Assembly: GCF_050490315.1 (NCBI RefSeq)
Contig: NZ_JBNPEO010000001.1
Coordinates: 310,001-374,000, forward strand
DNA length: 64,000 bases
Direction: 5' to 3'
DNA from: JBNPEO01 sp050490315
GTDB lineage: Bacteria; Actinomycetota; Actinomycetes; Actinomycetales; Micrococcaceae
The position numbers and the translations under genes are program-made. Under the pieces are notes generated by a model. It did no database searches and was not told the DNA's origin. It saw only the letters and a program-made list of their open reading frames with translations. Each line of letters opens with the position of its first letter. Position 1 is the stretch's first letter. Shown here piece after piece: positions 33,225 through 41,980 of this stretch.

Positions 33225-35090
33225 ATGCTCAACCACGCGACGCCCAGCGCCGAACCCACAACTCCCAGCGACGCCCAACTCATCGCGCTTGTCCGCGAAG
33301 ATGTTGTTGACGCTTATGGTGAATTGTTCGCACGGCACCATGGCTCCGCCGTCGCACTGGCACGGCGGTATGCGCGCAACCCCAGCGACGCCCAAGACCT
33401 GGCCGCCGAGGCTTTCGCTAAAGTCTTGACCGCCCTCAAGGCAGGTGCTGGCCCCAAAGAATTCTTCAGGGCCTACCTCTTCACCACCATCGCCCACTTG
33501 GCTGCACGGCACAACGAACGTGACGCGCAGGTCCAACCGGGCGAAGACATGACTGTATATAAGCAGCCGGGGACTGGGCGGGACACTGCGCTGGAGTCCT
33601 TCGAAGCGCGCACCATTGGTGGTGCCTATCAATCTTTGCCCGAACGCTGGCAGGCAGTGCTCTGGTATACCGAGATTGACGCCATGAAACCCGCAGCCGT
33701 GGCACCGTTGCTGGGCCTGAGCGCCAATGCCGTTTCCGCACTGGCTCTGCGTGCACGTGAAGGATTGCGGCAGGCGTACCTGCAGGAACACATTAACGTT
33801 TCCGACGACGAAAACTGCCAACCGTACGCAGAGAACCTTGGCGCTTATGCTCGCGGCGCGCTCAGCGGTGCCAAGCAGAGCAAAGTGCGCGAGCACCTTG
33901 ACGAGTGCAACAAATGCACCGTCATGTACGCGCATCTCACCGACGTTGGGGCCGGAATGCGCACCGTGGTGTTCCCCTTGGTGGCCGGGCTGGCGCTCTC
34001 ATCCTCGTGGCTGGTCCGTGGTGGCACCATGGCCGCCTTTGCCACAGGATTGCAGCAAGCAACGGTCCGTAGCTGGGATTGGTTGCGGGCGAATTCCTTG
34101 ATGGCCGTTGGTACCGCAGTTGCTGTGACGCTGGTGCTCGCTGGCGGCGTGCACTATGGGCTTTTCAATGCCTTCGCAGCAGATAACGCCGCGGGTAATA
34201 ACGGGTTCAGCGCGCACGGCGAAAACTCCGGCGGAAATAACGACGGCGGACCCTCACCACTTCCGGCAGGTTCCACGAGCGGTACCTCCGGTTCTGGCAA
34301 CGGTTCAGGTGATGGTTCGGGCCAGAGAAGCCCCTCGGCGCCCGGTCCTGGCTCTAGCACGGGGAATGGGTCCCACAGCAGTACGGGACAGCTTGGCACC
34401 GGCGGCCAAAACGATCACCCCAGCACAGGTGCAGGGCAGAACTCGCCCTCTGGAGACACTAGTTCAAGCCAGCGGCCGCCGTCGTCCTCTACAAAACCCA
34501 CCATCCCGGGTGAGGATCCAGCGCCAAGTACCAGCAACACTCCTACCGCGCCGCCAGTAACCACCACGCCGCCAGCTCCTGCAATCTATGTTCCGGCGGT
34601 CTCCGTAACACGCGCGAGCTCCGATGATCGCAGCAGTGTGCTGATCAGCCTGTCTGACCCAAGTGGCACCGGCGCACCCAGTGATGTCGCGGCCGTGGTC
34701 CAATACATTCCAACTGCGGGGCAGAACCCGGCCACGATGGCCCCAGTGACGGCGATGCTCCCAGCCAATTCGCCGTTCACTTGCACCGAGGACCCCAGCA
34801 ACTCTTTGCGCATGACCTGCACAGCCGCAGCCTTGACCCCCAATACGGTGACCGAACTGGACTTCGCGCGGATCGGCGCCAAAGAGCACCCGCCAATTCA
34901 AGTGAGCGTGTCAGGTTCCAAGGTTCAGGCTTCAACCCAGAGCTATGACGCGGCACCGGCTATTGAGCCCCCGCCCAGTTCTGAAGCGCCCAGTTCTGAA
35001 GCGCCCAGTTCTGAAGCGCCCAGTTCTGCACTGCCTAGCCCGTCGCCGACGGCTCCCGGGGCCGCTGAAACTTCTGCCGCCGCTAGTTAG
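33225..35090 (+). CDS. ECF sigma factor fused to a membrane-bound anti-sigma-like tail
   Basis: A 621-residue fusion. Sigma region 2 spans about 17-100 (YGELFARHHGSAVALARRY, DAQDLAAEAFAKV) and region 4 about 132-188 (LPERWQAVLWYTEI, helix-turn-helix AAVAPLLGLSANAVSALALR). A zinc-finger segment follows: Cys198, then His224-x3-Cys228-x2-Cys231 (HLDECNKC), the anti-sigma ZAS-type pattern. Hydrophobic segments lie near 248-264 and 291-309. The outside part has a Gly/Ser/Pro/Thr-rich linker (about 320-465), a beta-type domain with two Cys (about 468-575), and a PSSEA repeat tail. TTATAAAT at 33146-33153 may be a -10 region. ATG 33225 lacks a clear ribosome binding site; GTG 33171 is an alternative. 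Confidence 0.85.
   Translation: MLNHATPSAEPTTPSDAQLIALVREDVVDAYGELFARHHGSAVALARRYARNPSDAQDLAAEAFAKVLTALKAGAGPKEFFRAYLFTTIAHLAARHNERDAQVQPGEDMTVYKQPGTGRDTALESFEARTIGGAYQSLPERWQAVLWYTEIDAMKPAAVAPLLGLSANAVSALALRAREGLRQAYLQEHINVSDDENCQPYAENLGAYARGALSGAKQSKVREHLDECNKCTVMYAHLTDVGAGMRTVVFPLVAGLALSSSWLVRGGTMAAFATGLQQATVRSWDWLRANSLMAVGTAVAVTLVLAGGVHYGLFNAFAADNAAGNNGFSAHGENSGGNNDGGPSPLPAGSTSGTSGSGNGSGDGSGQRSPSAPGPGSSTGNGSHSSTGQLGTGGQNDHPSTGAGQNSPSGDTSSSQRPPSSSTKPTIPGEDPAPSTSNTPTAPPVTTTPPAPAIYVPAVSVTRASSDDRSSVLISLSDPSGTGAPSDVAAVVQYIPTAGQNPATMAPVTAMLPANSPFTCTEDPSNSLRMTCTAAALTPNTVTELDFARIGAKEHPPIQVSVSGSKVQASTQSYDAAPAIEPPPSSEAPSSEAPSSEAPSSALPSPSPTAPGAAETSAAAS
34972..35028 (+). repeat. 15-bp tandem repeat coding for SSEAP units
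   Basis: CGCCCAGTTCTGAAG is repeated three times exactly (34972-35016), followed by a fourth partial copy to 35028. It codes the repeated PSSEA units near the C-terminus of the sigma fusion protein. Copy number may vary between strains by slippage. Confidence 0.92.
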
Positions 35091-35208
35091 ACGTGTCCAC
35101 TCAGGTAGACGGCTTTGTCTCACTATGTGGGACGTGTGGGAACGTCCGATGGGCGGACAATACTCTGGATAAGTCCGTTTTTACCCCCGAACGATGCTGG
35201 ATTACACC

Positions 35209-36723
35209 ATGAATCTGATGAGGACCAAAGCAATTGAGCAGTCGATTGCCGATTCCGAGGAACCTGGGCGCAAGCTCAAACGCTCCCTAAGTACTTGGGA
35301 CCTGATGATTATGGGCGTCGCCGTCGCGGTGGGTGCCGGTATTTTCTCCGTGGGCGCCAAGGCCGCAGCAAACTTCGCTGGCCCGGCCGTTACCTTGTCC
35401 TTTGCCATCGCCGCTGTTACCTGCGCGCTGGCCATCATGTGTTACGCCGAATTCGCCACCGCCATGCCCGTGGCAGGCTCCGCGTACGTCTTCACGTACG
35501 CCACCATGGGTGAGATTCTCGCTTGGATCATCGGCTGGAACCTCATCCTGGAGCTCTTCACTGCAGCAGCTGTGATCGCCAAGTACTGGGGCATCTACCT
35601 CAGCAAGGTGTTCGCGCTGACAGGTGTTGATATTCCGCCGTCCTTCAACGTAGGCGGCGTGGACCTCTACTGGGGCGCTTTCCTGATTGTTGCCATTTTT
35701 ACAGTACTTCTGGTGATGGGAACCAAGCTCTCTGCCCGTGTAGGCAACGTCTTCACCATGATCAAAATTGCTGTGGTGTTATTCGTTATTGTGGTGGGTT
35801 TCCTCTACGTGAAAGTTGAGAACTACAGCCCCTTTGTTCCAACCTCCGTTCCCACCGCCAACGATGGCGGCGCGGACGTTATGAAACAGTCCCTCTTCTC
35901 ATTCCTCAGCGGCGCAGCGCCGGCTCAGTACGGAACCATGGGCATCTTCGCTGGTGCGGCACTGGTGTTCTTCGCCTTTATTGGCTTTGACGTTGTGGCC
36001 ACTTCAGCTGAAGAAGTTAAGGACCCGCAGAAGACTCTTCCGCGCGGTATCTTCGGCGGTCTGGCCGTAGTGACGCTGCTGTACATCCTGGTCTCCTTGG
36101 CGCTGACCGGTATGGTGCCCTACACCGAGCTAGCAAAGGCGGAGAGCCCCACACTTACCACCGCCTTTGAGGCAGTGGGCAATACCGATGCTGCCAAGGT
36201 CATCGCTTTCGGCTCACTCATCGGTTTGACCACCGTGATTATGGTGCTGTTGATGGGTCTCTCACGTGTTGTGTTGGCCATGAGCCGGGATGGTTTGTTG
36301 CCCCGCGCGCTCTCCGTGACCAACGCCAAGCACTCAACTCCGGCGCGCATTCAGATCATCTGTGGTGCCGCCGTCGCACTTGTTGCCGGATTGACCAAGG
36401 TTGACCTGCTTGAAGAGATGATCAACATCGGAACGCTCTCCGCGTTTGTGGTGGTCAGCCTGGGCATTCTGGTACTGCGCAAAAAGCGTCCGGATCTCAA
36501 GCCGTCCTTCCGTGTTCCGTTTGGCAAGGTTCTTCCGATCGTCTCGGCCGCGCTGTGCGTGTACTTGATGACAAACCTCGCGGTGGAAACCTGGATCTTC
36601 TTTGCTGGGTGGCTGGTCATCGGTTTGATCATCTACTTCGCCTACGGGCAACGCCACTCACGCCTGAACGAGCGCTTTGCTGATGCCAAGGAATTTGCGT
36701 CACAAGGCAGCAAGGAAGACTAA
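35209..36723 (+). CDS. APC-family amino acid permease (CAT/YfnA-like)
   Basis: A 504-residue permease with about twelve transmembrane helices. The first helix carries VAVGAGIFSVGAKAA, the glycine-rich unwound substrate site of APC transporters. FFAFIGFDVVATSAEEVKDPQKTLPRGI in helix 6 and the following loop is the cationic amino acid transporter signature. It is probably a proton-linked amino acid importer; the specific substrate cannot be read. ATG 35209 (MNLMRTK) is preferred over ATG 35194 because the conserved N-terminus starts there. A TetR regulator follows 50 bases downstream on the same strand. Confidence 0.9.
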   Translation: MNLMRTKAIEQSIADSEEPGRKLKRSLSTWDLMIMGVAVAVGAGIFSVGAKAAANFAGPAVTLSFAIAAVTCALAIMCYAEFATAMPVAGSAYVFTYATMGEILAWIIGWNLILELFTAAAVIAKYWGIYLSKVFALTGVDIPPSFNVGGVDLYWGAFLIVAIFTVLLVMGTKLSARVGNVFTMIKIAVVLFVIVVGFLYVKVENYSPFVPTSVPTANDGGADVMKQSLFSFLSGAAPAQYGTMGIFAGAALVFFAFIGFDVVATSAEEVKDPQKTLPRGIFGGLAVVTLLYILVSLALTGMVPYTELAKAESPTLTTAFEAVGNTDAAKVIAFGSLIGLTTVIMVLLMGLSRVVLAMSRDGLLPRALSVTNAKHSTPARIQIICGAAVALVAGLTKVDLLEEMINIGTLSAFVVVSLGILVLRKKRPDLKPSFRVPFGKVLPIVSAALCVYLMTNLAVETWIFFAGWLVIGLIIYFAYGQRHSRLNERFADAKEFASQGSKED

Positions 36724-36773
36724 TAAGGCGGCGTTTGTTCCGTAAATCGTGCTCCGATCTCTAAGATGGGGAA

Positions 36774-37469
36774 ATGGCCCGACCTCCAAAACCTGAGCGC
36801 AAGACAGAGCTGCTCGCCGAAATCCTGACGTACCTTTTGAACAAATCGGTAGCGGACCTTACGTTTCGGAGCCTCGCGGACGGTTTGGGGATCAGCAGTT
36901 ACGTGTTGGTGTACCACTTTGGAAACCGTGAACAGCTGGTGGGTGAGATTGTCCGGTCCATCGAGTCGCGTCAGGACCACATCAAGCATGCCGACGTCTC
37001 GCAAGTGAGCCGCGAACAGTTCGCCGAATGGCTCAACAACGCGTGGCAGTGGTGTCTTCAACAGCGAAACCGGAACCTGCAACGCCTCGAATTTGAGGCG
37101 TCCATGCAGGACCTGGTGTTGCCTGTTCAACGTGGGGACGCTCAGGAGAGCTTCCGGCTGTGGTTCGAGGTGGCTCGCAATTGGCTCCGCGTTCAAGGTG
37201 TCAGCGATGCCGTTGCTGTCACTGACGCCCGGCTTTTCGCCGCGTCCTTCTACGGGCTGCAATATGACTACGTGGTGATGAACGACGCCGATGCCGCCAC
37301 CGCTGCCTTCTCACGGATGGTGGATGTCTTCTTCCAAAACCTGGACTTCCGTTTGGGCAAGAGTGACTTGCCAGGTTTTACGGGCGGGGTCAGTGTCGCG
37401 GGTGGATCTAGCGACGGTGGATCTAGTGACGGTGCGAATGCCGCAACGACAGCTCCGGCCGACGCCTGA
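36774..37469 (+). CDS. TetR-family transcriptional regulator
   Basis: A 231-residue regulator. The N-terminal helix-turn-helix (about 15-60) reads LTFRSLADGLGISSYVLVYHFGNREQLV, a close match to the TetR pattern. The ligand-binding region is helical, and the C-terminus ends in a low-complexity GGSSDGGSSDG tail. It follows the amino acid permease and may regulate it or itself; the effector is unknown. ATG 36774 follows a GGGG stretch. A strong bidirectional terminator separates it from the catalase. Confidence 0.85.
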   Translation: MARPPKPERKTELLAEILTYLLNKSVADLTFRSLADGLGISSYVLVYHFGNREQLVGEIVRSIESRQDHIKHADVSQVSREQFAEWLNNAWQWCLQQRNRNLQRLEFEASMQDLVLPVQRGDAQESFRLWFEVARNWLRVQGVSDAVAVTDARLFAASFYGLQYDYVVMNDADAATAAFSRMVDVFFQNLDFRLGKSDLPGFTGGVSVAGGSSDGGSSDGANAATTAPADA

Positions 37470-37482
37470 TTTTTAGAAAACT

Positions 37483-37530
37483 AAAAGGGGCCCTGCGCCA
37501 CGGTTTTATCCGTGGTGCAGGGCCCCTTTT
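37483..37530. terminator. Bidirectional terminator between tetR and katA
   Basis: A 21-bp stem (37483-37503 with 37510-37530, one G-U pair) and a 6-nt TTTTAT loop. The arm runs AAAAGGGGCCCTGCGCCACGG, giving A-tracts and T-tracts on both outer ends, suitable for termination in both directions. Confidence 0.9.
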
Positions 37531-37544
37531 GGTGGTGGACTGCC

Positions 37545-39062
37545 TTAGATCTTGTTGGCAGCTTCTGCCTCGCCGGTGCCGGAGCCCGGCTCACCTGCGG
37601 ACACGTTGGCGCGGAGCTTGGCGCCGAGGTCAGCATCAACGTTGGTCCAGTATTGGATGGCGCGTTCCTTGATCTCAGGGCTCTTGACGCCGCCTACAGC
37701 ACCGGTGATGGTGTCTAGGAAGCGGGCCTTGGCGCCGTCGTCGAACACGTCACGGTACAAGGTACCGGCCTGGCCGAAGTCACTGTCCTCAGAGTGGAGG
37801 GTTGCAGCGGCACGCACCAACGCGCCGTCGAACTCCCATGACCCTTCGCCAGCACGTGCCGGGTCGGCGACCGGGCCACCGAAGGAGTTGGGTGCGTAGA
37901 CCGGAGCGGACGCTGGCTTGAAGCCGTGGCGCAGAGAACCGTCCTGCGAGTAGTTGTTCACCGGGGAAATGGGGCGGTTAACCGGCAGCTCGTTGAAGTT
38001 GGTGCCAACACGGTAGCGGTGTGCATCCGGGTAGGAGAACACACGTGCCATCAGCATCTTGTCCGGGGAGATGTCGTGACCGGGGACAACGTTGGCCGGG
38101 GAAAGCGCAATCTGCTCGATCTCGGCGAAGAAGTTCTCCGGGTTCCGGTTCAACTCAAAGTGGCCAACCTCAACCAGCGGGTAGTCCGAGTGCGGCCATA
38201 CCTTGGTCAGGTCGAAGGGGTTGAAGCGGTAGGTCTTGGCATCCTCGTACGGCATGATCTGCACGTGCAGGTTCCAGCTAGGGAAGTTACCCTCGGCGAT
38301 AGCCTCGTAGAGGTCGCGGCGGTAGTAATCAGCATCAGAACCGGCAAGCTCTTCAGCCTGATCGTTAGTGATGTTGTGCTCGCCCTGGTTGGAGCGGAAG
38401 TGGTACTTGACCCAGAAACGCTCGCCTTCAGCATTGGTCCACAGGTACGTGTGCGAGGAGAAACCGTGCATCTCACGCCATGAACGCGGCAGGCCGCGGT
38501 CACCCATCAGGTAGGTCACCTGGTGTGCGGACTCAGGGGAGAGGGTCCAGAAGTCCCACTGCATGTCAGCGTCACGCAGGCCCGAACCCGGGAGGCGCTT
38601 CTGTGAGTGGATGAAGTCGGGGAACTTGATCCCGTCCTTGATGAAGAACACGGGGGTGTTGTTGCCCACGATGTCCAAGTTGCCCTCTTGAGTGTAAAAA
38701 CGGGTTGCGAAGCCACGGACGTCACGCCAAGTATCGGGGGAGCCCATTTCGCCTGCAACGGAGGAAAAACGGATAGCGGTCTTGACTGAAGAGCCGGGCT
38801 GGAAAACCGCAGCTCGGGTGTACTTGGATACGTCACCGGTAACGGTGAAGGTACCGAATGCGCCGCCACCCTTGGCGTGAACGATCCGCTCCGGAATGCG
38901 CTCGCGGTTGAACTGGGCAAGCTTCTCAACCAAGTAGCGGTCGTGAAGCGCTGTGACACCGTCGGCACCTGCGGTCAGCGAGTGCTCGTCGGAGGCAACA
39001 GGGGCGCCGGTCTGTGTTGTAGTGGCGGTATGTTGAACAGGCTCGGAAAAGTTAGCCGTCAT
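37545..39062 (-). CDS. katA: Monofunctional heme catalase, clade-3-like
   Basis: A 505-residue heme catalase breaking down hydrogen peroxide in the cytoplasm. The distal His is in RIVHAKGGGAFG near residue 62 and the distal Asn in NNTPVFFIKDGIKFPDF near 135. The heme-ligand Tyr is in RVFSYPDAHRYRVGTN near 345. Length matches the small-subunit group. AGGAGAAC precedes ATG 39062. The Fur-type gene ends 7 bases upstream of this start, so both form a regulator-catalase operon like furA-katG or catR-catA. Confidence 0.95.
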   Translation of the reverse strand: MTANFSEPVQHTATTTQTGAPVASDEHSLTAGADGVTALHDRYLVEKLAQFNRERIPERIVHAKGGGAFGTFTVTGDVSKYTRAAVFQPGSSVKTAIRFSSVAGEMGSPDTWRDVRGFATRFYTQEGNLDIVGNNTPVFFIKDGIKFPDFIHSQKRLPGSGLRDADMQWDFWTLSPESAHQVTYLMGDRGLPRSWREMHGFSSHTYLWTNAEGERFWVKYHFRSNQGEHNITNDQAEELAGSDADYYRRDLYEAIAEGNFPSWNLHVQIMPYEDAKTYRFNPFDLTKVWPHSDYPLVEVGHFELNRNPENFFAEIEQIALSPANVVPGHDISPDKMLMARVFSYPDAHRYRVGTNFNELPVNRPISPVNNYSQDGSLRHGFKPASAPVYAPNSFGGPVADPARAGEGSWEFDGALVRAAATLHSEDSDFGQAGTLYRDVFDDGAKARFLDTITGAVGGVKSPEIKERAIQYWTNVDADLGAKLRANVSAGEPGSGTGEAEAANKI

Positions 39063-39069
39063 TGTTCTC

Positions 39070-39564
39070 CTACTTTCTCGGGTTACTTGCTTTTTCAGGT
39101 GGGCTTGTGAGCTTCAGGGCCTGTTCTGCCAAACAGTCCTGGCAGATGCCTTGGTAAAGGACGTCGGCGATCTGAATAGTCATGGGGCGGGATTCTTCTG
39201 ACCAATGAGGGGTCAGGCAGGGCGCATGGCCTACGGCGCATTCAACGTCTTCAACCCGGCCGCAGCTTGTGCACACGGCATGGTGATGGTTGTCTGCTAC
39301 TCGAGTTTCGTAGAGCGCGGGGGAGTGTGGCGGCTCGAAGCGCCTGAGCATGCCGAGTTCGCTGAGGTCGTTGAGGACCACGTAGACCGACTGTGCGGTG
39401 AGCTCGGGGAGAGCTTCCCGGGCGAAGCTAAGAATTGCTTCGGCGGGGGAGTGCGGGTGCAGTTCTACGGCCGTCAGCACAGCCAAGCGCTGTTTAGTCA
39501 CACGCCGTCCCAAAGAGCGCAGCTCGGCTGCCCAATCTTCGGAAGTATGTGTGCTGAGGGTCAT
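39070..39564 (-). CDS. Fur-family peroxide regulator (PerR/CatR/FurA-like)
   Basis: A 164-residue Fur-family repressor. The DNA-binding half holds RRVTKQRLAVLTAVE and TAQSVYVVLNDLSELGMLRR. The metal sites are seen in NHHHAVCTSCGRVEDVEC and in a second CxxC (CQDC) near the C-terminus, the structural zinc set. Adjacency to katA points to peroxide sensing rather than iron uptake control. ATG 39564 is used because upstream residues (to 39639) are not conserved. Just upstream, CTTATT (39580-39585) and AATAAG (39599-39604) form a dyad around the likely promoter, possibly an autoregulatory site. Confidence 0.88.
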   Translation of the reverse strand: MTLSTHTSEDWAAELRSLGRRVTKQRLAVLTAVELHPHSPAEAILSFAREALPELTAQSVYVVLNDLSELGMLRRFEPPHSPALYETRVADNHHHAVCTSCGRVEDVECAVGHAPCLTPHWSEESRPMTIQIADVLYQGICQDCLAEQALKLTSPPEKASNPRK

Positions 39565-39649
39565 AGCCCCATTCAAACACTTATTTTGAGAAAGTCGCAA
39601 TAAGCCAAGCCTAAGCTTCCTCCGTCTCAGCTGGCCCACCCGCCCCTTG

Positions 39650-39753
39650 CGCCGAGGTCGGTGCTTCGCGCCGTTTTCCCCGGAAATTACCTAGGCCAGC
39701 GGAGCTATGCACCGACCTCGGCGGGAGAGGTGGCGCTGTGCACCGACTTCGTC
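39650..39753. repeat. Family-B palindromic element, copy 3, plus an extra half copy
   Basis: The full element is 39650-39723, with ends CGCCGAGGTCGGTGC and its complement and an interior resembling the copy at 18718 (both carry GGAGCTATGCACCGACC). A second right-arm-like half (GTGCACCGACTTCG, ending about 39751) follows at once. This fills most of the 203-base gap between the fur-type gene and the orphan gene. Confidence 0.82.
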
Positions 39754-39767
39754 TGAAGGGCGGGTGA

Positions 39768-40550
39768 CTATGTGGGAGGGAGAAGGGGGTTGGTTTTTTC
39801 GGTGACGGATCGGGGGTACACGTACATCACTGCTTGGGGCCCATCGAGCGCAAGGCAACTCACACCCGGGTACGGCGAAGCTTCTATCTGCGCCGTGAGC
39901 TTCCCGGCCAGGTCAACCACTAGTTCCGGGGCCAGTGCACCAATTTCGCCCGCACCAGCCGTGGAAGGTACGACGCCGAACGTCACCTTTAGCCCGCAGC
40001 TAGCACCGGATTCGTCCCCCAGTGAAATGACGGAGACAGTTGCGGTGCCTGCACCTTGTGGGAGCGAAGTCTGCGGGAGTGCACCCTGCGCCTGTGCATC
40101 AGCACTGCGGATCTCGGTCCGCAGCGCTAGGTCGAGGTCTTCGCGCTCAGTCTCACGCAACACGCGCCGCCGGTGTGCTGGCAAGGCGAGCTGTTGTTCC
40201 GCCGTCGGCCATTGAAGAAGTTCAGGCTGCGCCAGGGCCGCACCGGGACCTGTGTCCCCAAAGAGGTGAAAAGTTGGGGTGGAAGACTCGGCTAGCGGTT
40301 CCCCCACACCACTGCCCACGGGGTGCCAGTTCATCGAAAACTGCAAACGGAATGTGTGTGAATTAAGAACCGCACTCAAAGCCGTTCGGGCAGCCCGGTA
40401 ACAGCGGAGAAGGTCGGCGGCTGAGCCGGCGTCGAAGGTTTTTGACGGGTCGGTGAGGACGATGGCGAGATGACCTGGCGTCAGCGGATTTCGGGGGCGT
40501 GAGACCTCCCAAAACGTTGATGAGAGTAGTAAGCGGCGAGGTAGTCCCAT
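39768..40550 (-). CDS. Uncharacterized protein, weak HIT-like features
   Basis: A 260-residue soluble protein that I do not recognise with certainty. The N-terminal part contains RNPLTPGHLAIVLTDPSKTF, followed by RLQFSMNWHPVG and TPTFHLFGDTG. This recalls the layout of HIT/GalT-type nucleotide hydrolases (L-TPGH strand, later His near the active site), but the histidine triad is incomplete. The C-terminal half has alternating strands with GLKVTFGVVP and CLALDGPQAVMYVYPRS. There is no signal or membrane segment. AAAGGGGG precedes ATG 40550, which is preferred over a start at 40604. It is isolated between a repeat and a divergent MFS gene. Confidence 0.6.
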   Translation of the reverse strand: MGLPRRLLLSSTFWEVSRPRNPLTPGHLAIVLTDPSKTFDAGSAADLLRCYRAARTALSAVLNSHTFRLQFSMNWHPVGSGVGEPLAESSTPTFHLFGDTGPGAALAQPELLQWPTAEQQLALPAHRRRVLRETEREDLDLALRTEIRSADAQAQGALPQTSLPQGAGTATVSVISLGDESGASCGLKVTFGVVPSTAGAGEIGALAPELVVDLAGKLTAQIEASPYPGVSCLALDGPQAVMYVYPRSVTEKTNPLLPPT

Positions 40551-40675
40551 CAGGCCCCCTTTCTTGCCCGACTCTAGCAAGGATCCAGCACTCACAGTAG
40601 GCATGGCCAGGACCGGGAGCCCACCAAGTGACCGGCGCTAAAACTCCGCACAAATGCACGCACTAGGCTTGTCCG

Positions 40676-41947
40676 GTGCCTAACCTCCTTGCAGACCTGT
40701 CCCCGGCGAAAGAAAGCCCCGCGTTTCGGCGGCTTTGGCTAGGTTCATTTGTCTCAGCAGCCGGGAGCCAGCTGACGATTGTGGCCATCAGTCTTGAGGT
40801 GTACCGCATTACCGGCGAGAGCGTCTATGTAGGCCTCTTGAGCATTTTCGCCCTGGTACCGCTGGTGATTGCTGGGCTGATGGGTGGCTCAATCGCCGAT
40901 GCTCATGACCGCCGCACCGTGGCACTCCTAGCATCCTCGGTGCTGTGGTTGAGCACCGTTGGTCTGGCAATTCAGGCCTGGTTCCAGCTCAACAACGTGT
41001 GGATACTTTTTGTCCTCGCAGCGTTGCAGAGTGCTGCGATGGGCATCAACACCCCGGCTCGGACCGCCATGATTCCGCTGCTGGTTCGCAAAGAACTCCT
41101 CACTGCGGCGAACGCGTTGAACATGATCACTTTTGGTTTGGCTACTACTGCCGGACCGCTGCTTGCTGGTGTTTTGGTGGCCTCGATCGGCTTCCACTGG
41201 ACGTACACCATTGATGCGGTGACCTTCTTTTTTGTGATGTGGGCACTCTTCCGGCTCCCACCCATGCCGCCCCAGGGCGAAGTCCGGAAGGCTGGTGTCC
41301 GCTCCGTCGTGGAGGGTTTCCGTTTTCTGGGCACACGACCCAACGTGCGTATGACTTTTATCATCGACATGATCGCCATGATTTGTGCCCAACCGCGGGC
41401 TCTATTGCCTGCCATCGGCGCCGTGATGATTGGCGGCGGCGAGCGCACAGTGGGAATTTTGCTGGCTTCTGTAGCTGTGGGCGCATTCCTAGCCGGGCTG
41501 TTCTCCGGGCCGCTGGGGCGGGTCCACCGTCAGGGTGTGGCAGTGGTGATTTCGGTGATGGGTTGGGGCGCGAGCATTTCCGCATTGGGACTGGTGGTGG
41601 TGATGGCCAGCCATACGGGCGGGAGCGAACCGCAGATTTGGCTGTGGCCGGCTGCCTTGTGCTGCGCCGCTGCGGGCATCGCCGATTCTGTGAGCTCCGT
41701 GTTCCGAACCACCATCTTGCAGTCAGCTACCCCAGATCATCTGCGTGGCCGGCTTCAGGGTGTATTTATTGTGGTGGTTGCTGGCGGCCCGCGTTTTGGG
41801 GACATGGTGGCCGGCGGTGCCACCAAGTTCTTAGCCGAGGGGTGGGTGCTGCTAGTTGGTGGATTGATTTGTATTGTTTTGGCGTGGCTGGCCAGCAGAC
41901 TCCAACCGGGCTTTATGAACTACGACGCCCGCACCCCAACGGCCTGA
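40676..41947 (+). CDS. MFS transporter (EntS-like exporter)
   Basis: A 423-residue major facilitator protein with about twelve transmembrane helices. FRRLWLGSFVSAAGSQLTIVAISLEVYRIT at the start, GGSIADAHDRRTV in the loop between helices 2 and 3, and ATPDHLRGRLQGVF in a later loop are typical of the enterobactin exporter/DHA3 group. The substrate is unknown. GTG 40676 has no clear ribosome binding site and may be leaderless. The histidine kinase starts 34 bases after it, so the three genes may be cotranscribed. Confidence 0.85.
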   Translation: MPNLLADLSPAKESPAFRRLWLGSFVSAAGSQLTIVAISLEVYRITGESVYVGLLSIFALVPLVIAGLMGGSIADAHDRRTVALLASSVLWLSTVGLAIQAWFQLNNVWILFVLAALQSAAMGINTPARTAMIPLLVRKELLTAANALNMITFGLATTAGPLLAGVLVASIGFHWTYTIDAVTFFFVMWALFRLPPMPPQGEVRKAGVRSVVEGFRFLGTRPNVRMTFIIDMIAMICAQPRALLPAIGAVMIGGGERTVGILLASVAVGAFLAGLFSGPLGRVHRQGVAVVISVMGWGASISALGLVVVMASHTGGSEPQIWLWPAALCCAAAGIADSVSSVFRTTILQSATPDHLRGRLQGVFIVVVAGGPRFGDMVAGGATKFLAEGWVLLVGGLICIVLAWLASRLQPGFMNYDARTPTA

Positions 41948-41980
41948 GAGCAATAGATGCAAATGCCACACAATAGAAGT

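Noticed and set aside
9033..39753. The repeats as a CRISPR array or IS element
   Set aside because: They are single, scattered palindromes without regular spacers, and none contains a transposase gene.
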